From Arthrobacter alpinus (GTDB taxonomy: Bacteria > Actinomycetota > Actinomycetes > Actinomycetales > Micrococcaceae): DNA of 64,000 bases. Both the position numbers and the translations under genes were made by a program. Under the pieces are notes generated by a model. The model saw only the letters and a program-made list of their open reading frames with translations. It had not been told where the DNA came from and searched no databases. The stretch is from positions 2,170,001-2,234,000 of the forward strand of contig NZ_CP012677.1 of assembly GCF_001294625.1 (NCBI RefSeq), read 5' to 3'. Each line of letters starts with the position of its first letter. Position 1 is the stretch's first letter. This document shows, in pieces, positions 9,948 through 19,986 of the stretch.

Positions 9948-10090
9948 CCCCCGCATTTGGGCCCCGGACGACGCCGGGCACCTCCCCCCACGGACCCGTC
10001 CCGTGTGACGTGGCTCCCCTGATTTACTCATAGGCTCACTCCCGCGATACGCTTCTATCGCTAGGAAGAGCCTCTATTCGGAGTTGGACT

Positions 10091-11584
10091 GTGACTTTCA
10101 TCTCGACCACCAAAGACGCTGACGTTGTCCTCATCGGAGGCGGCATCATGAGCGCCACGCTGGGCACCATGCTCAAGCAACTCGAACCAAGCTGGAAGAT
10201 CGTGCTGTTTGAACAGCTTGATGAACCCGGTTTGGAATCCTCCAGTCCTTGGAATAACGCCGGTACCGGCCATTCCGCGCTCTGCGAGCTTAACTATTCT
10301 CCGGCCGCCAAGGACGGCTCCGTCAATCCGGCAAAGGCCATTGACATCAACGAACAGTTCCAGTTGTCACGCCAGTTCTGGTCCCACATGGTGGCCAATA
10401 AGATGATCGGCTCCCCCAAGGGCTTCATCAACACCGTCCCGCACATGAGCTTCGTCATTGGCGAGGACCACCGCAAGTTCCTCAAGGCCCGCCACCAGGC
10501 GCTCGCGCCCAATCCGTTGTTCTCCTCCATGGAGTACACCGAAGACCCTGCCCAGATCGCCAAGTGGGCCCCCCTGGTCATGAAGGGCCGGGACGCCACA
10601 CAAAAGGTGAGTGCCACCCGCGCCGCCGAGGGAACCGACGTCGACTTTGGCGCCCTGACCCGTGAACTCATGGGCTACATGGACAACAACGACGTCGAGA
10701 TCAACTACGGCACGAGCGTCTCGAATGTTTCGCGCACCACGGACGGCCAGTGGGATGTTGCGCTCAAGTACCCCAAGTCCGGTGAGCACGGCAAGATCAA
10801 GGCCAAGTTTGTGTTCATTGGCAGTGGCGGCGGGGCCTTGCACCTGTTGCAGCTCTCCGGCATTGCAGAAGGCAAGGGCTTTGGCGGGTTCCCCGTCTCC
10901 GGCCAGTTCTTCCGCTGCACCGATGAGACGCTTGCCAAGCAGCACAGCGCCAAGGTGTACGGCCAGGCGTCGGTGGGTGCCCCGCCCATGTCGGTCCCGC
11001 ACCTAGATACCCGCTACGTCGGCGGCAAGCGTTCACTGTTGTTTGGACCGTATGGCGGTTTCTCCACCAAGTACTTAAAGACCGGCAGCTACCTGGACCT
11101 TCCCGGGTCCATCCGCCCGAACAACATCATCCCGATGCTGGCTGTGGGCAAGGACAACCTGGACTTGGTGAAGTACCTGGTCAGCGAGGTCACCAAGACC
11201 CATGCAGGCAAGGTGGAGGCGCTCCATGAGTACTTCCCCGAAGCCGACGGCAAGGACTGGGAGCTGATCACGGCCGGGCAGCGTGTGCAGATCATCAAGA
11301 AGGATGCCAAGAAGGGCGGCGTGCTGCAGTTCGGTACCGAAGTCATCACAGCAGCCGACGGCACCTTGTCGGCCCTGCTTGGCGCTTCGCCGGGAGCATC
11401 CACCGCGGTTCCTATTATGCTGGAGTTGTTGCAGCGCTGCTTCCCGCGCAAGTTCAAGCTGGAATGGCAGGATTCCCTGCGCGAGATGATGCCTACCTAT
11501 GGCACCAAACTCAACGAGAATGCAGATTTGTTTGAGCAAACTTTAGCTTCAACTGCTGCCACCTTGCAGTTGAAGACGGACTAA
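10091..11584 (+). CDS. mqo: malate:quinone oxidoreductase
   Basis: Mqo is a peripheral membrane FAD enzyme that oxidises L-malate to oxaloacetate and passes electrons to the quinone pool, linking the TCA cycle and respiratory chain. The 497-residue length is normal. The N-terminal [16 protein letters not shown] is the dinucleotide fold (GGG at 16-18), followed by [21 protein letters not shown], a family hallmark. The GTG start at 10091 is preceded by CGGAG at about eight bases. It stands between the binding-protein gene and the RND exporter on the same strand. Confidence 0.96.
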   Translation: MTFISTTKDADVVLIGGGIMSATLGTMLKQLEPSWKIVLFEQLDEPGLESSSPWNNAGTGHSALCELNYSPAAKDGSVNPAKAIDINEQFQLSRQFWSHMVANKMIGSPKGFINTVPHMSFVIGEDHRKFLKARHQALAPNPLFSSMEYTEDPAQIAKWAPLVMKGRDATQKVSATRAAEGTDVDFGALTRELMGYMDNNDVEINYGTSVSNVSRTTDGQWDVALKYPKSGEHGKIKAKFVFIGSGGGALHLLQLSGIAEGKGFGGFPVSGQFFRCTDETLAKQHSAKVYGQASVGAPPMSVPHLDTRYVGGKRSLLFGPYGGFSTKYLKTGSYLDLPGSIRPNNIIPMLAVGKDNLDLVKYLVSEVTKTHAGKVEALHEYFPEADGKDWELITAGQRVQIIKKDAKKGGVLQFGTEVITAADGTLSALLGASPGASTAVPIMLELLQRCFPRKFKLEWQDSLREMMPTYGTKLNENADLFEQTLASTAATLQLKTD

Positions 11585-11647
11585 AGTTGATCGTTTTTTG
11601 AGTCACCCGGCTAAGCGGAACCGGCATAACACAGTGGGAGTGTCCTT

Positions 11648-14600
11648 ATGTTTCGTTTAGCGCAGATGTCCTTGGGGAATCGGGCGTTGATTGCGCTGAT
11701 CACCATCTTTGCGGTGGTGTTCGGGGTGATCACGCTCGGTTCGCTCAAGCAGGAGCTCATCCCCTCCATCGAGTTCCCACAAATCACTGTGGTCTCGGCC
11801 ATGCCGGGCGCGTCCCCGGACGTCGTTGACAAACAAGTCAGCGAACCCCTGGAAGCGGCCCTGAACGCCGTCGAGGGTCTGGAATCAAGCACCGCCACCT
11901 CGCGCAGCGGCATCTCCACCATCAACCTGGCGTTCACCTACGGCACCGATCTGGACCGTGCCCGGAACCAGATTGACCGCGCCATCTCCAACGTCAGCGC
12001 CAGGCTGCCCTCCGGCGTGCAACCCCAGCCGATTGCCGGCAGCATTGCCGATTTCCCCATCGTCTTTTTGGCTGTTTCCTCCGACCAGGACCTGGCCGCG
12101 CTGAACACCGATCTGGCCCGGGTGGCCGTTCCGAAACTCATGAAGATCGACGGCGTGCGCAGCGCCGATGTGACTGGCGCGAATTCCCAGCACATCGCCA
12201 TCCTGCCGGACCCAGCCAAGATGGCCGCTGCCGGCGTCAACGTCGCCGCCATCACCAGCGCGTTGAAGGACAACGGCACCTTGGTGCCCATTGGCTCCTT
12301 GAGTACCGACGGCAAGACGCTGTCCATCCAGGCGGGCAGCCCCGTCGATTCCCTCGACGCCATCAAGGCCCTGCCCCTGGCGGCCAGCGGCCCGGCCAAG
12401 CCGAACGCCGCGATCCCCACCCTCGGGTCGGTCGCGAGTGTCGCCCTGGCCGACGACACCACCACCTCCATCACCCGCACCAACGGCAAGGCCACCCTGG
12501 CACTGTCCGTCACCAAGATACCCGCCGCGGACACCGTCTCGCTCTCCCGCGAGATCAATGCCGAACTGCCCGGTCTGGAAGCGTCGCTGGGGCACAATAC
12601 CAAGTTCACCACCATCTTGGACCAGGCTCCGTTCATTGAAAAATCCATCCATGACCTCACCGTGGAGGGCCTGCTGGGACTGGGGTTCGCCGTCGTGGTG
12701 ATCTTGATCTTCCTGCTCTCGGTGCGCTCCACTTTGGTCACCGCGATCTCCATCCCGCTCTCGTTGCTGGTGACGTTCATCGGGCTGTGGGCCACCGGGT
12801 ATTCGTTGAACATTCTCACGCTCGGTGCGCTGACCATTGCCATTGGGCGGGTGGTCGATGACTCCATTGTGGTCATTGAAAACATCAAACGTCATTTGAG
12901 TTATGGCGAAGACAAGAAGACTGCCATCCTGTCCGCGATCCGCGAGGTTGCCGGGGCTGTGACCGCGTCCACCCTGACCACGGTGGCGGTGTTCTTGCCC
13001 ATCGCCTTTGTTGGCAGCCTGGCCGGGGAACTTTTCCGCCCGTTCGCGCTCACCGTCACGTTCGCGCTGATCGCCTCGCTCCTGGTCTCTCTGACCATCG
13101 TGCCGGTGCTTGCCTACTGGTTCCTGAAGGCCACGCCCCACATCTCCGACGCCGGCGCCCCCCTCACGGGCAAAGCACTCCTGAGCGCTGTTGAGGCGAA
13201 GGAGCGCACGTCGTGGTTACAGCGCGGCTACCTCCCCATCCTGGCCAAGACACAAAAGCACCCCGTTTACACCTTGATTGCCGGTGGCGTTATCTTGGTT
13301 GCCACCTTCGCCATGACCCCGTTGCTGCCCACCAACCTACTCGGGGACACCGGCCAGAACAGCATGAGCATCTCCCAGGATATGCCCCCGGGCACCAGCC
13401 TTGAGGTGACCAGCGCGGCGGCACAGAAGGTCGAGTCCGCGGTGAGAAAGATCAACGGTGTCCAGGACGTCCAGGTCACCATTGGCAACAGCTCCAGCGG
13501 GTTCTCCGCACTGCTGTCCTCGGGCGCCTCCACCGCCTCCTTCCAGGTCATCACCACTGCGGATGAGGACCAGGTCAAGTTGCAGGACACCGTGCGCAGT
13601 GCCATCGCCGGGATCAAGGATGCGGGGAAGATTTCACTCGGCGCCTCCGGCGGTGGCTTTGGCACCTCCAGCACGGTGGACATCACGGTGAAGGCCACCA
13701 CCGGGGCCGATCTGCAGACGGCCGCCGATTCGCTGGTCAAGGAGATGAACGGTCTGCCCGGCGCCCAGTCGGTGGCCAGCAACCTCTCCGCCGCCCAGCC
13801 CGTGGTCCAGGTGAGTGTAGACCGGGCCAAGGCCGTTGCAGCCGGACTGGACGAATCACAGATCACCGGCCTGCTGGCCGCCACCGTCAGCCCCATCCCG
13901 GGCGGCACCGTGCGGATCGACACCACTGATTACAAGGTTCAGGTGGGAACAGGCACCAAGTTTGATTCCGTGGCCGCCCTGGCCGCCGCACAGATACCCA
14001 CGCCGTCGGGGCCCGTTCCGTTAACCTCGGTGGCCACCGTGGCACAGGTCGACACCCCGCTGACCATCACCTCCTCTAACGGACAGCGCACAGCGACCGT
14101 TTCGGTCACACCGGATGCGAATTCGCTGGGCTCGCTCAGTGCCGAGGTGCAAAAACGCCTCGACTCCGCTGTCCTGCCGGCGGGGGTCATTGCCACGATT
14201 GGCGGGGCGGCAACCCAGCAGGCAGAGTCCTTTAGCCAGCTGGGCCTGGCCATGCTTGCAGCCATCGCCATTGTCTACGTGATCATGGTGGCCACCTTCA
14301 AATCGTTGATTCAACCCTTGATCCTGTTGGTTTCCATCCCGTTCGCGGCCACGGGCGCCATCGCCTTGCTGCTGATCACGGGCATCCCCCTTGGGCTGCC
14401 GTCCCTTATTGGCATGCTGATGCTGGTCGGCATTGTGGTGACTAACGCCATCGTGCTCATTGACCTGATCAACCAGTACAGGCACCCTTCAGGGGACCGC
14501 CCGGCCATGAATGTTGCCGACGCCATTGAACACGGTGCCCGCCAACGCCTGCGCCCCATCCTCATGACGGCTCTGGCCACCATCTTTGCGCTGACACCCA

Positions 14601-14962
14601 TGGCCTTGGGCGTGACAGGTGGCGGGGGTTTCATCTCCCAGCCGCTGGCCATCGTGGTGGTGGGAGGTCTGGTGTCCTCCACGGTGCTGACATTGATTCT
14701 GGTGCCGGTTTTGTACCGTTTGGTTGAGGGCCGCAAGGAACGCCGGGAGCTCATCAAAGCTCTGCAGGTGGTCCATGTGCCAACGCCGGGTGATTCGAAT
14801 GCCGGCAATGCCGCCGCTGAGGAGGCACCTGAGACGGGTGTTGCACCGCCACAGGCCGGCTCATCGCCTGTTGCTGTGCCGGAGCCCCACCCGGCACAGT
14901 TCCAGGACTGGACCACCGGGGCCATCCCCAAGGTCCGCGGCCGGCGGGCCGCAGCAGACTAG
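11648..14962 (+). CDS. RND-superfamily efflux transporter (AcrB/SwrC-like)
   Basis: This 1104-residue inner-membrane protein has the RND layout: a first membrane segment (residues 13-33), a large extracytoplasmic loop with PSIEFPQITVVSAMPGASP, a TM2-TM6 block with GRVVDDSIVVIENI carrying charged residues for proton transfer, a second loop, and a second TM block with GIVVTNAIVLIDLINQY. It is close in plan to Bacillus SwrC/YerP. The C-terminus carries about 60 Ala/Pro/Glu-rich residues. GGGAG precedes the ATG. No periplasmic adaptor or outer-membrane channel gene is adjacent, as expected in an organism lacking an outer membrane. The substrate is unknown. Confidence 0.9.
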   Translation: MFRLAQMSLGNRALIALITIFAVVFGVITLGSLKQELIPSIEFPQITVVSAMPGASPDVVDKQVSEPLEAALNAVEGLESSTATSRSGISTINLAFTYGTDLDRARNQIDRAISNVSARLPSGVQPQPIAGSIADFPIVFLAVSSDQDLAALNTDLARVAVPKLMKIDGVRSADVTGANSQHIAILPDPAKMAAAGVNVAAITSALKDNGTLVPIGSLSTDGKTLSIQAGSPVDSLDAIKALPLAASGPAKPNAAIPTLGSVASVALADDTTTSITRTNGKATLALSVTKIPAADTVSLSREINAELPGLEASLGHNTKFTTILDQAPFIEKSIHDLTVEGLLGLGFAVVVILIFLLSVRSTLVTAISIPLSLLVTFIGLWATGYSLNILTLGALTIAIGRVVDDSIVVIENIKRHLSYGEDKKTAILSAIREVAGAVTASTLTTVAVFLPIAFVGSLAGELFRPFALTVTFALIASLLVSLTIVPVLAYWFLKATPHISDAGAPLTGKALLSAVEAKERTSWLQRGYLPILAKTQKHPVYTLIAGGVILVATFAMTPLLPTNLLGDTGQNSMSISQDMPPGTSLEVTSAAAQKVESAVRKINGVQDVQVTIGNSSSGFSALLSSGASTASFQVITTADEDQVKLQDTVRSAIAGIKDAGKISLGASGGGFGTSSTVDITVKATTGADLQTAADSLVKEMNGLPGAQSVASNLSAAQPVVQVSVDRAKAVAAGLDESQITGLLAATVSPIPGGTVRIDTTDYKVQVGTGTKFDSVAALAAAQIPTPSGPVPLTSVATVAQVDTPLTITSSNGQRTATVSVTPDANSLGSLSAEVQKRLDSAVLPAGVIATIGGAATQQAESFSQLGLAMLAAIAIVYVIMVATFKSLIQPLILLVSIPFAATGAIALLLITGIPLGLPSLIGMLMLVGIVVTNAIVLIDLINQYRHPSGDRPAMNVADAIEHGARQRLRPILMTALATIFALTPMALGVTGGGGFISQPLAIVVVGGLVSSTVLTLILVPVLYRLVEGRKERRELIKALQVVHVPTPGDSNAGNAAAEEAPETGVAPPQAGSSPVAVPEPHPAQFQDWTTGAIPKVRGRRAAAD

Positions 14963-15060
14963 CCCCACCCCAACCGTGACGCACATAATGTACCAGTTTG
15001 GCCCGTTTTGACGCTTATTCGTACAACGTCTGCGTCAAAGAATCGGGTGGTCTGGCGAAG

Positions 15061-15069
15061 TGTGGATAA
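15061..15069 (-). promoter_or_regulatory. DnaA-box 9-mer (TTATCCACA)
   Basis: TGTGGATAA on the plus strand is the exact reverse of the consensus DnaA box. It is isolated, 39 bases before the DUF559-like pseudogene. The surrounding 12-mer TGTGGATAACTC recurs at 19978. Confidence 0.3.
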
Positions 15070-15107
15070 CTCAAACGGGGTGACCGGGAAATTGCCATGC
15101 TGAGGGC

Positions 15108-15788
15108 ATGACACCTTTAGGCTGCCACTCAGCTGATGCGCACAACGCGCCCTTCACCGTGGCATCAAGGCGCTCAAGAACGACAGCGACCTTTCCTTGG
15201 CGCTGTTGACCCGCCCCTTCACGCCGGTCACCGGCTATTCCGCGGCATCCCACGCCACGCCGGATCGGTGTCTGCGGCCACCGGACCAAGTTCTTCAACA
15301 AAGAGGTCCTCTTATTCAAGGGCCTGTGGATCACCACGAGGGTCCGCACGTGGCTGGACTGCTCCCGCAAGATGAGCATCGATGAACTCGTGGTCGTCGC
15401 CGACCACTTCATACGCATCCCGCGCCCGGAATTTGAGGGGCGCACTGAGCCCTACGCAACGTTGGAGGAATTGGCGGTCATGCTGGGCTGCCGGAACCTC
15501 AGCTCAACGTCAAGGTACCGCTTGGTTTAGGTGTGGGGCGGACTTGCGGACCAGTCCTATCCAGAACAAAAGGTCGCCGTGGAATACGACGTCGGAACAC
15601 ATGCACACCCCGATCAGGTCCCTCGGGACGTCCGGCGCGCGGAAGACTGTGCCCGCGCCGGCTGGAAGGAGGTTCGCATCATGAAGGATCACATGGCCAA
15701 CGACGCCACTGAAGCCGTCCGAAAGATCCGCAATGCACTCAATGACCGTGGCTGGCGCCCGTCCCTACGACGGCCCGCCGATCTTTGA
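15108..15788 (+). pseudogene. decayed DUF559-type (vsr-like nuclease fold) protein
   Basis: Pieces of one protein can be read across several plus frames. An ATG frame stops early. A second frame reads GIKALKNDSDLSLALL (about 15140-15210). A third gives RVRTWLDCSRKMSIDELVVVADH (about 15335-15405) and IPRPEFEGRTEPYATLEELAVMLG. A TAG then precedes SYPEQKVAVEYDVGTHAHPDQV and DYARAGWKEVRI-like sequence ending NALNDRGWRP. These blocks match my recollection of a family common in Arthrobacter with a C-terminal DUF559 endonuclease-like domain. There are at least two frameshifts, a stop and probable internal deletions. Confidence 0.7.
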
Positions 15789-15854
15789 CGCAGCACCTAC
15801 AGCGGAAGCGGCACATTTAGGTGCACCAAGTGCGCCACAGTTGGGCAGGTATGG

Positions 15855-17327
15855 TCAGGACGGGAGGGTGGCGCCGAAGGCCAATTTGGGCACAAAGAAC
15901 AGGGCCACCGCCGCCACGAGGGCTGTGACCCCGCAAATGGTCCAGACCAGCATGTATCCGGACAGTGGTGCTGCAGTGTTTTGTGCTCCCGCCGTGATGG
16001 AACCGAGCGCCTGCCCTGCCAATGCAATGCCGAACACGCAGGAAGCGAAGGCGCCACCTACTGTCTTGGTGGCGTTGGTCAGGCCTGTCGCCATGCCGGT
16101 TTGAGTCAGTGGGGCGGCCGCGGCGGCGGCGGATGGGAGGGCGGCCACGAGCGCACCACTTCCGATGCCGGCGATGGCCATGTTCACCAGCACCTCGGTC
16201 ATGGACCCATGGAAGGGCAGGAACAACAGATAACCCATGGCAACCAGGAGCGCCGCGCCCATCAAGGTGACTCTCGGCGTCGTCCATCTAGTGATCACCG
16301 GATAGAGCAGCGCGCCCACCAACAAACCCAGTACGTAGACGCCGATGAGGATGGAGACCAGCCCGGAACTGGCACCCAGGCCGTAGCCCACCTCGTCGGG
16401 GTTGGTGCGGGCGAAGGTGGATAGAGGGGCCTGCGCGCCCAGGACGGAGACGCCGAACAAGAACGCCGTCAACTGCACCGGCCACATGCTGGGCTGGCGA
16501 AGCAGGCGGATGTCGATAAGCGGGTCCTTGTGGCCGAGTTCGTGGCGGGTGAACGGGACGAGGGCGGCGATGCCCACGACGACGGCGGCCCAGGCCCACC
16601 AGGTGCCTGGGCCGTTGATGCGCATGAATGTCAGCCCGGCGGTGATGAACAGCAAGCCGGTGGAGAGTAGTGTCAGACCCATCATGTCGATCCGCCCGCC
16701 GGTGCGATTTTCAGATTCCGGCACGCCGAATAGGATCACAAAGAAGCACAGGGTTACGGCAATGGCCGGGATCATGAGGGTCAGCCACAGTTTGCCGGGC
16801 AGGGCGCCGCCAATGAAGCCGCCGGCGAGGGCGCCGGCGATCACGCCGAATTCCAGCCCGGCGACGAGGATGCCCGCGGACTTACGGGTCAATGCGGCAC
16901 CGTCGGGGCGGTGGTGGGAACGGCTGTAGATAAGGGCGATCTCCAGCGGCAGCCAGACCACATAAAAACCCTGCAGGGCCCAGGCGATGATGAAGATCCA
17001 GAAGTTTGGCGCGAACGCCACACCCCAGGATGCGGCCGCGGTCAGGGCTGTGGAGATGAGTAGGATCTTGCGGTGACCGATCATGTCGCCCAGCTTGGCC
17101 AGCACCGGGACCACCAGTGCACTGACCATGAGCTGGGCGGCCTCCAACCAGTTCACGTCGGCGTCGTGGATGCCCAAAAAGCGCGCAATGTCGGTGAGCA
17201 GCGGGGTGTAATAACCCTGCAGGATTCCGCTGGTCAGTTCCACCAGCACCAAGAAGCCGACCACTGCTGCGGCCGTGGGGCCCACCTGCAACCCCGGACC
17301 CACTGTCCTGCTCTTTATTGAAGCCAC
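15855..17327 (-). CDS. MFS transporter, probable drug exporter (14-TM type)
   Basis: This 490-residue integral membrane protein has the motif A loop LAKLGDMIGHRKILL after the second membrane segment and about fourteen hydrophobic segments, matching the DHA2 drug:proton antiporter group. I chose GTG at 17327 because GGAGGGGG lies just upstream; the longer TTG start at 17345 would put that ribosome site inside the gene. It is divergent from the flavin oxidoreductase-MarR operon with 190 bases between them, so the MarR protein may control both. The substrate is unknown. Confidence 0.88.
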   Translation of the reverse strand: MASIKSRTVGPGLQVGPTAAAVVGFLVLVELTSGILQGYYTPLLTDIARFLGIHDADVNWLEAAQLMVSALVVPVLAKLGDMIGHRKILLISTALTAAASWGVAFAPNFWIFIIAWALQGFYVVWLPLEIALIYSRSHHRPDGAALTRKSAGILVAGLEFGVIAGALAGGFIGGALPGKLWLTLMIPAIAVTLCFFVILFGVPESENRTGGRIDMMGLTLLSTGLLFITAGLTFMRINGPGTWWAWAAVVVGIAALVPFTRHELGHKDPLIDIRLLRQPSMWPVQLTAFLFGVSVLGAQAPLSTFARTNPDEVGYGLGASSGLVSILIGVYVLGLLVGALLYPVITRWTTPRVTLMGAALLVAMGYLLFLPFHGSMTEVLVNMAIAGIGSGALVAALPSAAAAAAPLTQTGMATGLTNATKTVGGAFASCVFGIALAGQALGSITAGAQNTAAPLSGYMLVWTICGVTALVAAVALFFVPKLAFGATLPS

Positions 17328-17436
17328 AAAGTCCCCCTCCGCCAATACTTTGACCTAGCCGACATACTGCCTGAGAGCATCCTAATACCAGCCGGTAATG
17401 TACGTCCGGGATGCGGCTTTGTTGCGCGGGAACATT

Positions 17437-17466
17437 TTGGCAACAATGCCGGTTGGAGACTATATT
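17437..17466 (+). promoter_or_regulatory. promoter of flavin oxidoreductase-marR operon
   Basis: TTGGCA (17437-17442), an 18-base spacer and TATATT (17461-17466) lie 51 bases before the ATG. The AT-rich dyad ATGC-ATAC-GCAT (17469-17480) flanked by TATATT and ATATAT follows directly, over the expected transcription start, and is a candidate MarR operator. Confidence 0.6.
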
Positions 17467-17517
17467 AGATGCATACGCATATATATTCCGCAGTGTCTGC
17501 GGACCAAGGAGCACATC

Positions 17518-18624
17518 ATGCAGTTCGGAATTTTCAGTGTTGGCGACATCACAGTCGATCCCACCAACGGCCACCGCCCAACCGAACACGAACGCCTGAA
17601 GGCCATCACCACCATTGCCAAGCATGCCGAAGAGGTCGGCATGGACGTCTTCGCAACCGGTGAGCACCACAACCCGCCGTTCTACCCCAGCTCCCCCACC
17701 ACCATCTTGGGCTACATTGCGGCACAGACGGAAAAGCTCATCCTCTCCACCAGCACCACGCTCATCACCACAAACGATCCCGTGAAGATAGCCGAGGACT
17801 TTGCCACGCTGCAGCATCTTTCCGACGGTCGCACGGACATTGTGCTGGGCCGTGGCAACATGGGAGCCGTCTACCCCTGGTTCGGTAAGAACAACCAGGA
17901 TTCCGTGGAACTGACGGTGGAAAACTACGCCCTACTGCGCCGGCTCTGGGATGAGGAGGTGGTGAACTGGGAAGGCAAATTCCGCACACCGCTGCGGGGC
18001 TTCACCTCCACACCCCGCCCGCTCGACGGCGTTGCCCCCTTTGTCTGGCACGGCGCCATCCGAACCCCGCAGGTTGCCGAAATTGCCGCCTACTACGGCG
18101 ACGGATTCTTCGCCAACAACATCTTCTGGCCCAAGGAACACTACATCAAGCTGATCAACCTCTACCGGGAGCGCTACGCACACTACGGCCACGGCACCCC
18201 GGAACAGGCGATCGTGGGATTGGGCGGACAGTTCTTCATCCGGCCGAACTCCCAGGACGCCATCAACGAATTCCGCCCGTACTTCGACAACGCCCCCGTC
18301 TACGGCCACGGCCCGTCCATGGAGGACTTCACCTCGCAAACCCCGCTGACAGTGGGCAGCCCGGCGCAAATGATCGAAAAGACACTCGCTTTCCGCGACT
18401 ACTTCGGCGACTACCAGCGCCAGCTGTTCCTCGTTGACCACGCGGGCCTGCCGCTGAAGACTGTGCTGGAGCAGCTGGACCTGTTCGGCTCGGAGGTACT
18501 GCCCACCCTGCGGGCAGAATTCGCCGCCAATCGTCCGGCGAACATCCCGGACGCACCCACGTTCGAGGCACGCAAGGCCGCAAAGCTGGCAGCCGAGGCC
18601 GGAACCGCTAAGGATCCGTCATGA
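17518..18624 (+). CDS. LLM-class flavin-dependent oxidoreductase
   Basis: This 368-residue protein belongs to the luciferase-like (TIM-barrel, FMN or F420) monooxygenase family. It opens MQFGIFSVGDITVDP and contains FATGEHHNPPFYPSSPTT, LSDGRTDIVLGRGN and a long C-terminal segment seen in the CE1758-type subgroup. ATG at 17518 is preceded by AAGGAG at six bases, so the upstream in-frame extension from 17398 is rejected. It overlaps the MarR gene by four bases (ATGA). The substrate is unknown. Confidence 0.9.
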   Translation: MQFGIFSVGDITVDPTNGHRPTEHERLKAITTIAKHAEEVGMDVFATGEHHNPPFYPSSPTTILGYIAAQTEKLILSTSTTLITTNDPVKIAEDFATLQHLSDGRTDIVLGRGNMGAVYPWFGKNNQDSVELTVENYALLRRLWDEEVVNWEGKFRTPLRGFTSTPRPLDGVAPFVWHGAIRTPQVAEIAAYYGDGFFANNIFWPKEHYIKLINLYRERYAHYGHGTPEQAIVGLGGQFFIRPNSQDAINEFRPYFDNAPVYGHGPSMEDFTSQTPLTVGSPAQMIEKTLAFRDYFGDYQRQLFLVDHAGLPLKTVLEQLDLFGSEVLPTLRAEFAANRPANIPDAPTFEARKAAKLAAEAGTAKDPS

Positions 18625-19103
18625 CCTCGGCCGCGGCCCACCGCCGCCTTGCAACCGACGCGTGGGAATCCCTCCTGCGGTCCCAGGTGTCGGTCATGCG
18701 CGAACTACACAAGGAACCCATCTTCAAGAAGGTGGGCAGCCGCGAATATGACGTGCTGTACAACCTTTCCCGCTGCCCCACCGGGTGGTTGCGACTCAAC
18801 GAGCTCAACGACAACGTCCTACTCACACAACCGAGCATTTCCCGGTTGGTGGACAGGCTTCAGGCGCGCGGTCTGATCCAGCGAAGGACGCCCGACGACG
18901 ACAAACGGGGCGTCTTGATTGGACTTACCGAGGCGGGCGCTGCCTTGCAAAAGGAAGTGGGCCGGGCACATGTCCAGAACATCATGCACCTCATGGAGGA
19001 CGCGCTCACCGATGAGGAGATGACCATTTTATTGGAGCTCACCACTAAGTTGCGGACGACGGTGGCGGAGCGTGCCGCTAGCTCAGCAGTTTCACAGAAG
19101 TGA
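18621..19103 (+). CDS. MarR-family transcriptional regulator
   Basis: This 160-residue protein has a winged helix: LSRCPTGWLRLNELNDNVLLTQPSISRLVDRL is the recognition region and RRTPDDDKRGVLIGLT the wing. MarR proteins usually bind small phenolics or oxidants and repress their own operon. It overlaps the flavin oxidoreductase gene by ATGA and therefore probably controls that operon and possibly the divergent MFS exporter. Its 3' end overlaps the convergent lipoprotein gene by 26 bases. Confidence 0.92.
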   Translation: MTSAAAHRRLATDAWESLLRSQVSVMRELHKEPIFKKVGSREYDVLYNLSRCPTGWLRLNELNDNVLLTQPSISRLVDRLQARGLIQRRTPDDDKRGVLIGLTEAGAALQKEVGRAHVQNIMHLMEDALTDEEMTILLELTTKLRTTVAERAASSAVSQK

Positions 19104-19893
19104 TCATCCGCTGGATGTTTTGGTACTCGGCGGTTTGCATGTAGGCCTGCGCATCCGCAATGCTGGCAAAGGCCCGCGTACCTGGCGTTCCCTCGGGATC
19201 ACTCCTGAGCTGGACTACGTCGCCAAAGGAGACCAGGCCCAGTTTCGCCGTCGTCACCGTGTTATAGAACAAACACGCCATGCCGTCGGCGCCTGCCGGG
19301 TGGTCGGCGATCCCATACGAGGCAAAGAAACTGTTGGCCCCTTGGATCAAGCGATACACAAAACGGGGGTCAACGGCCGCCGGGTCTTTCGAAAAAGTCG
19401 GGATGCCCAAGGGAACGCTGGCCAGCACTGTGTAGGGGCGTTGGGTATCCGGCCCGCAGGCACCACCGAGGCCGCCGCCACCTGTCGTCAGCGTCGCCAT
19501 CTTAGTACCTGCCGCGTCCCTGACTTCCACGACCTGCAAGGACCCTGACGTTCCAGCAACCAGCGCGGTAGTCCAGTCAGAGGGCAACTCAAAGCTGACA
19601 GACTTGCCCTGATCCACATAGGTTTTCCATTGCGCCGCCATACGTTGCGGAGCAGGAGTGCCCGTTGGCGTCATACCGCTGGGCGGGATGGCGCTTGGCG
19701 ATGCGCTAGCGGACGACGACGCCGCGCCGGCTCCGGCGGACTGGCTCACCTTGGTTGTTGGTCCGGAGGCGACGATGGATACCCCACACCCCGACAGCGT
19801 GGCCGACAGCGACACTGTGGCGACGAGGACCAGGGCAGCCGCCATCCGCGGCTTTCCGACCGGCATGCGGCTTAGTCCGGGCCAACGTGGCAT
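19078..19893 (-). CDS. hypothetical lipoprotein
   Basis: The 271-residue protein has an N-terminal export signal with ALVLVATVSLSATLSGC, the Cys being the lipidation site. A Ser/Ala/Pro linker of about 40 residues follows, then a globular part starting about QWKTYVDQGKSVSFELPSDW that resembles the fold of other surface lipoproteins with a PsbP/LpqN-like opening, although I cannot place it firmly. ATG at 19893 follows AGGGGAG by five bases; the track-length start at 19917 has none. It is monocistronic and convergent to marR. Confidence 0.8.
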   Translation of the reverse strand: MPRWPGLSRMPVGKPRMAAALVLVATVSLSATLSGCGVSIVASGPTTKVSQSAGAGAASSSASASPSAIPPSGMTPTGTPAPQRMAAQWKTYVDQGKSVSFELPSDWTTALVAGTSGSLQVVEVRDAAGTKMATLTTGGGGLGGACGPDTQRPYTVLASVPLGIPTFSKDPAAVDPRFVYRLIQGANSFFASYGIADHPAGADGMACLFYNTVTTAKLGLVSFGDVVQLRSDPEGTPGTRAFASIADAQAYMQTAEYQNIQRMITSVKLLS

Positions 19894-19977
19894 GTTATCT
19901 CCCCTAGGGTTCTTCATTTCCGAAGTGCCTCATTGCTGCCCATCATAGCGACGAGTAGGTGCCCGGCAGTGTTTAGT

Positions 19978-19986
19978 TGTGGATAA
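19978..19986 (-). promoter_or_regulatory. second isolated DnaA-box 9-mer
   Basis: TGTGGATAA again matches the DnaA box in reverse and shares the 12-mer TGTGGATAACTC with the copy at 15061. It lies 98 bases before the DUF6318 gene. No origin genes are nearby. Confidence 0.3.

Noticed and set aside
11885..13141. 418-codon minus-strand ORF inside the RND exporter gene
   Set aside because: It is an antisense shadow in high-GC DNA; the plus-strand protein has full RND motifs.
15061..19986. Replication origin from two DnaA boxes
   Set aside because: The two boxes are 5 kb apart, no cluster of boxes or AT-rich unwinding region exists, and dnaA, dnaN and gyrB are absent.
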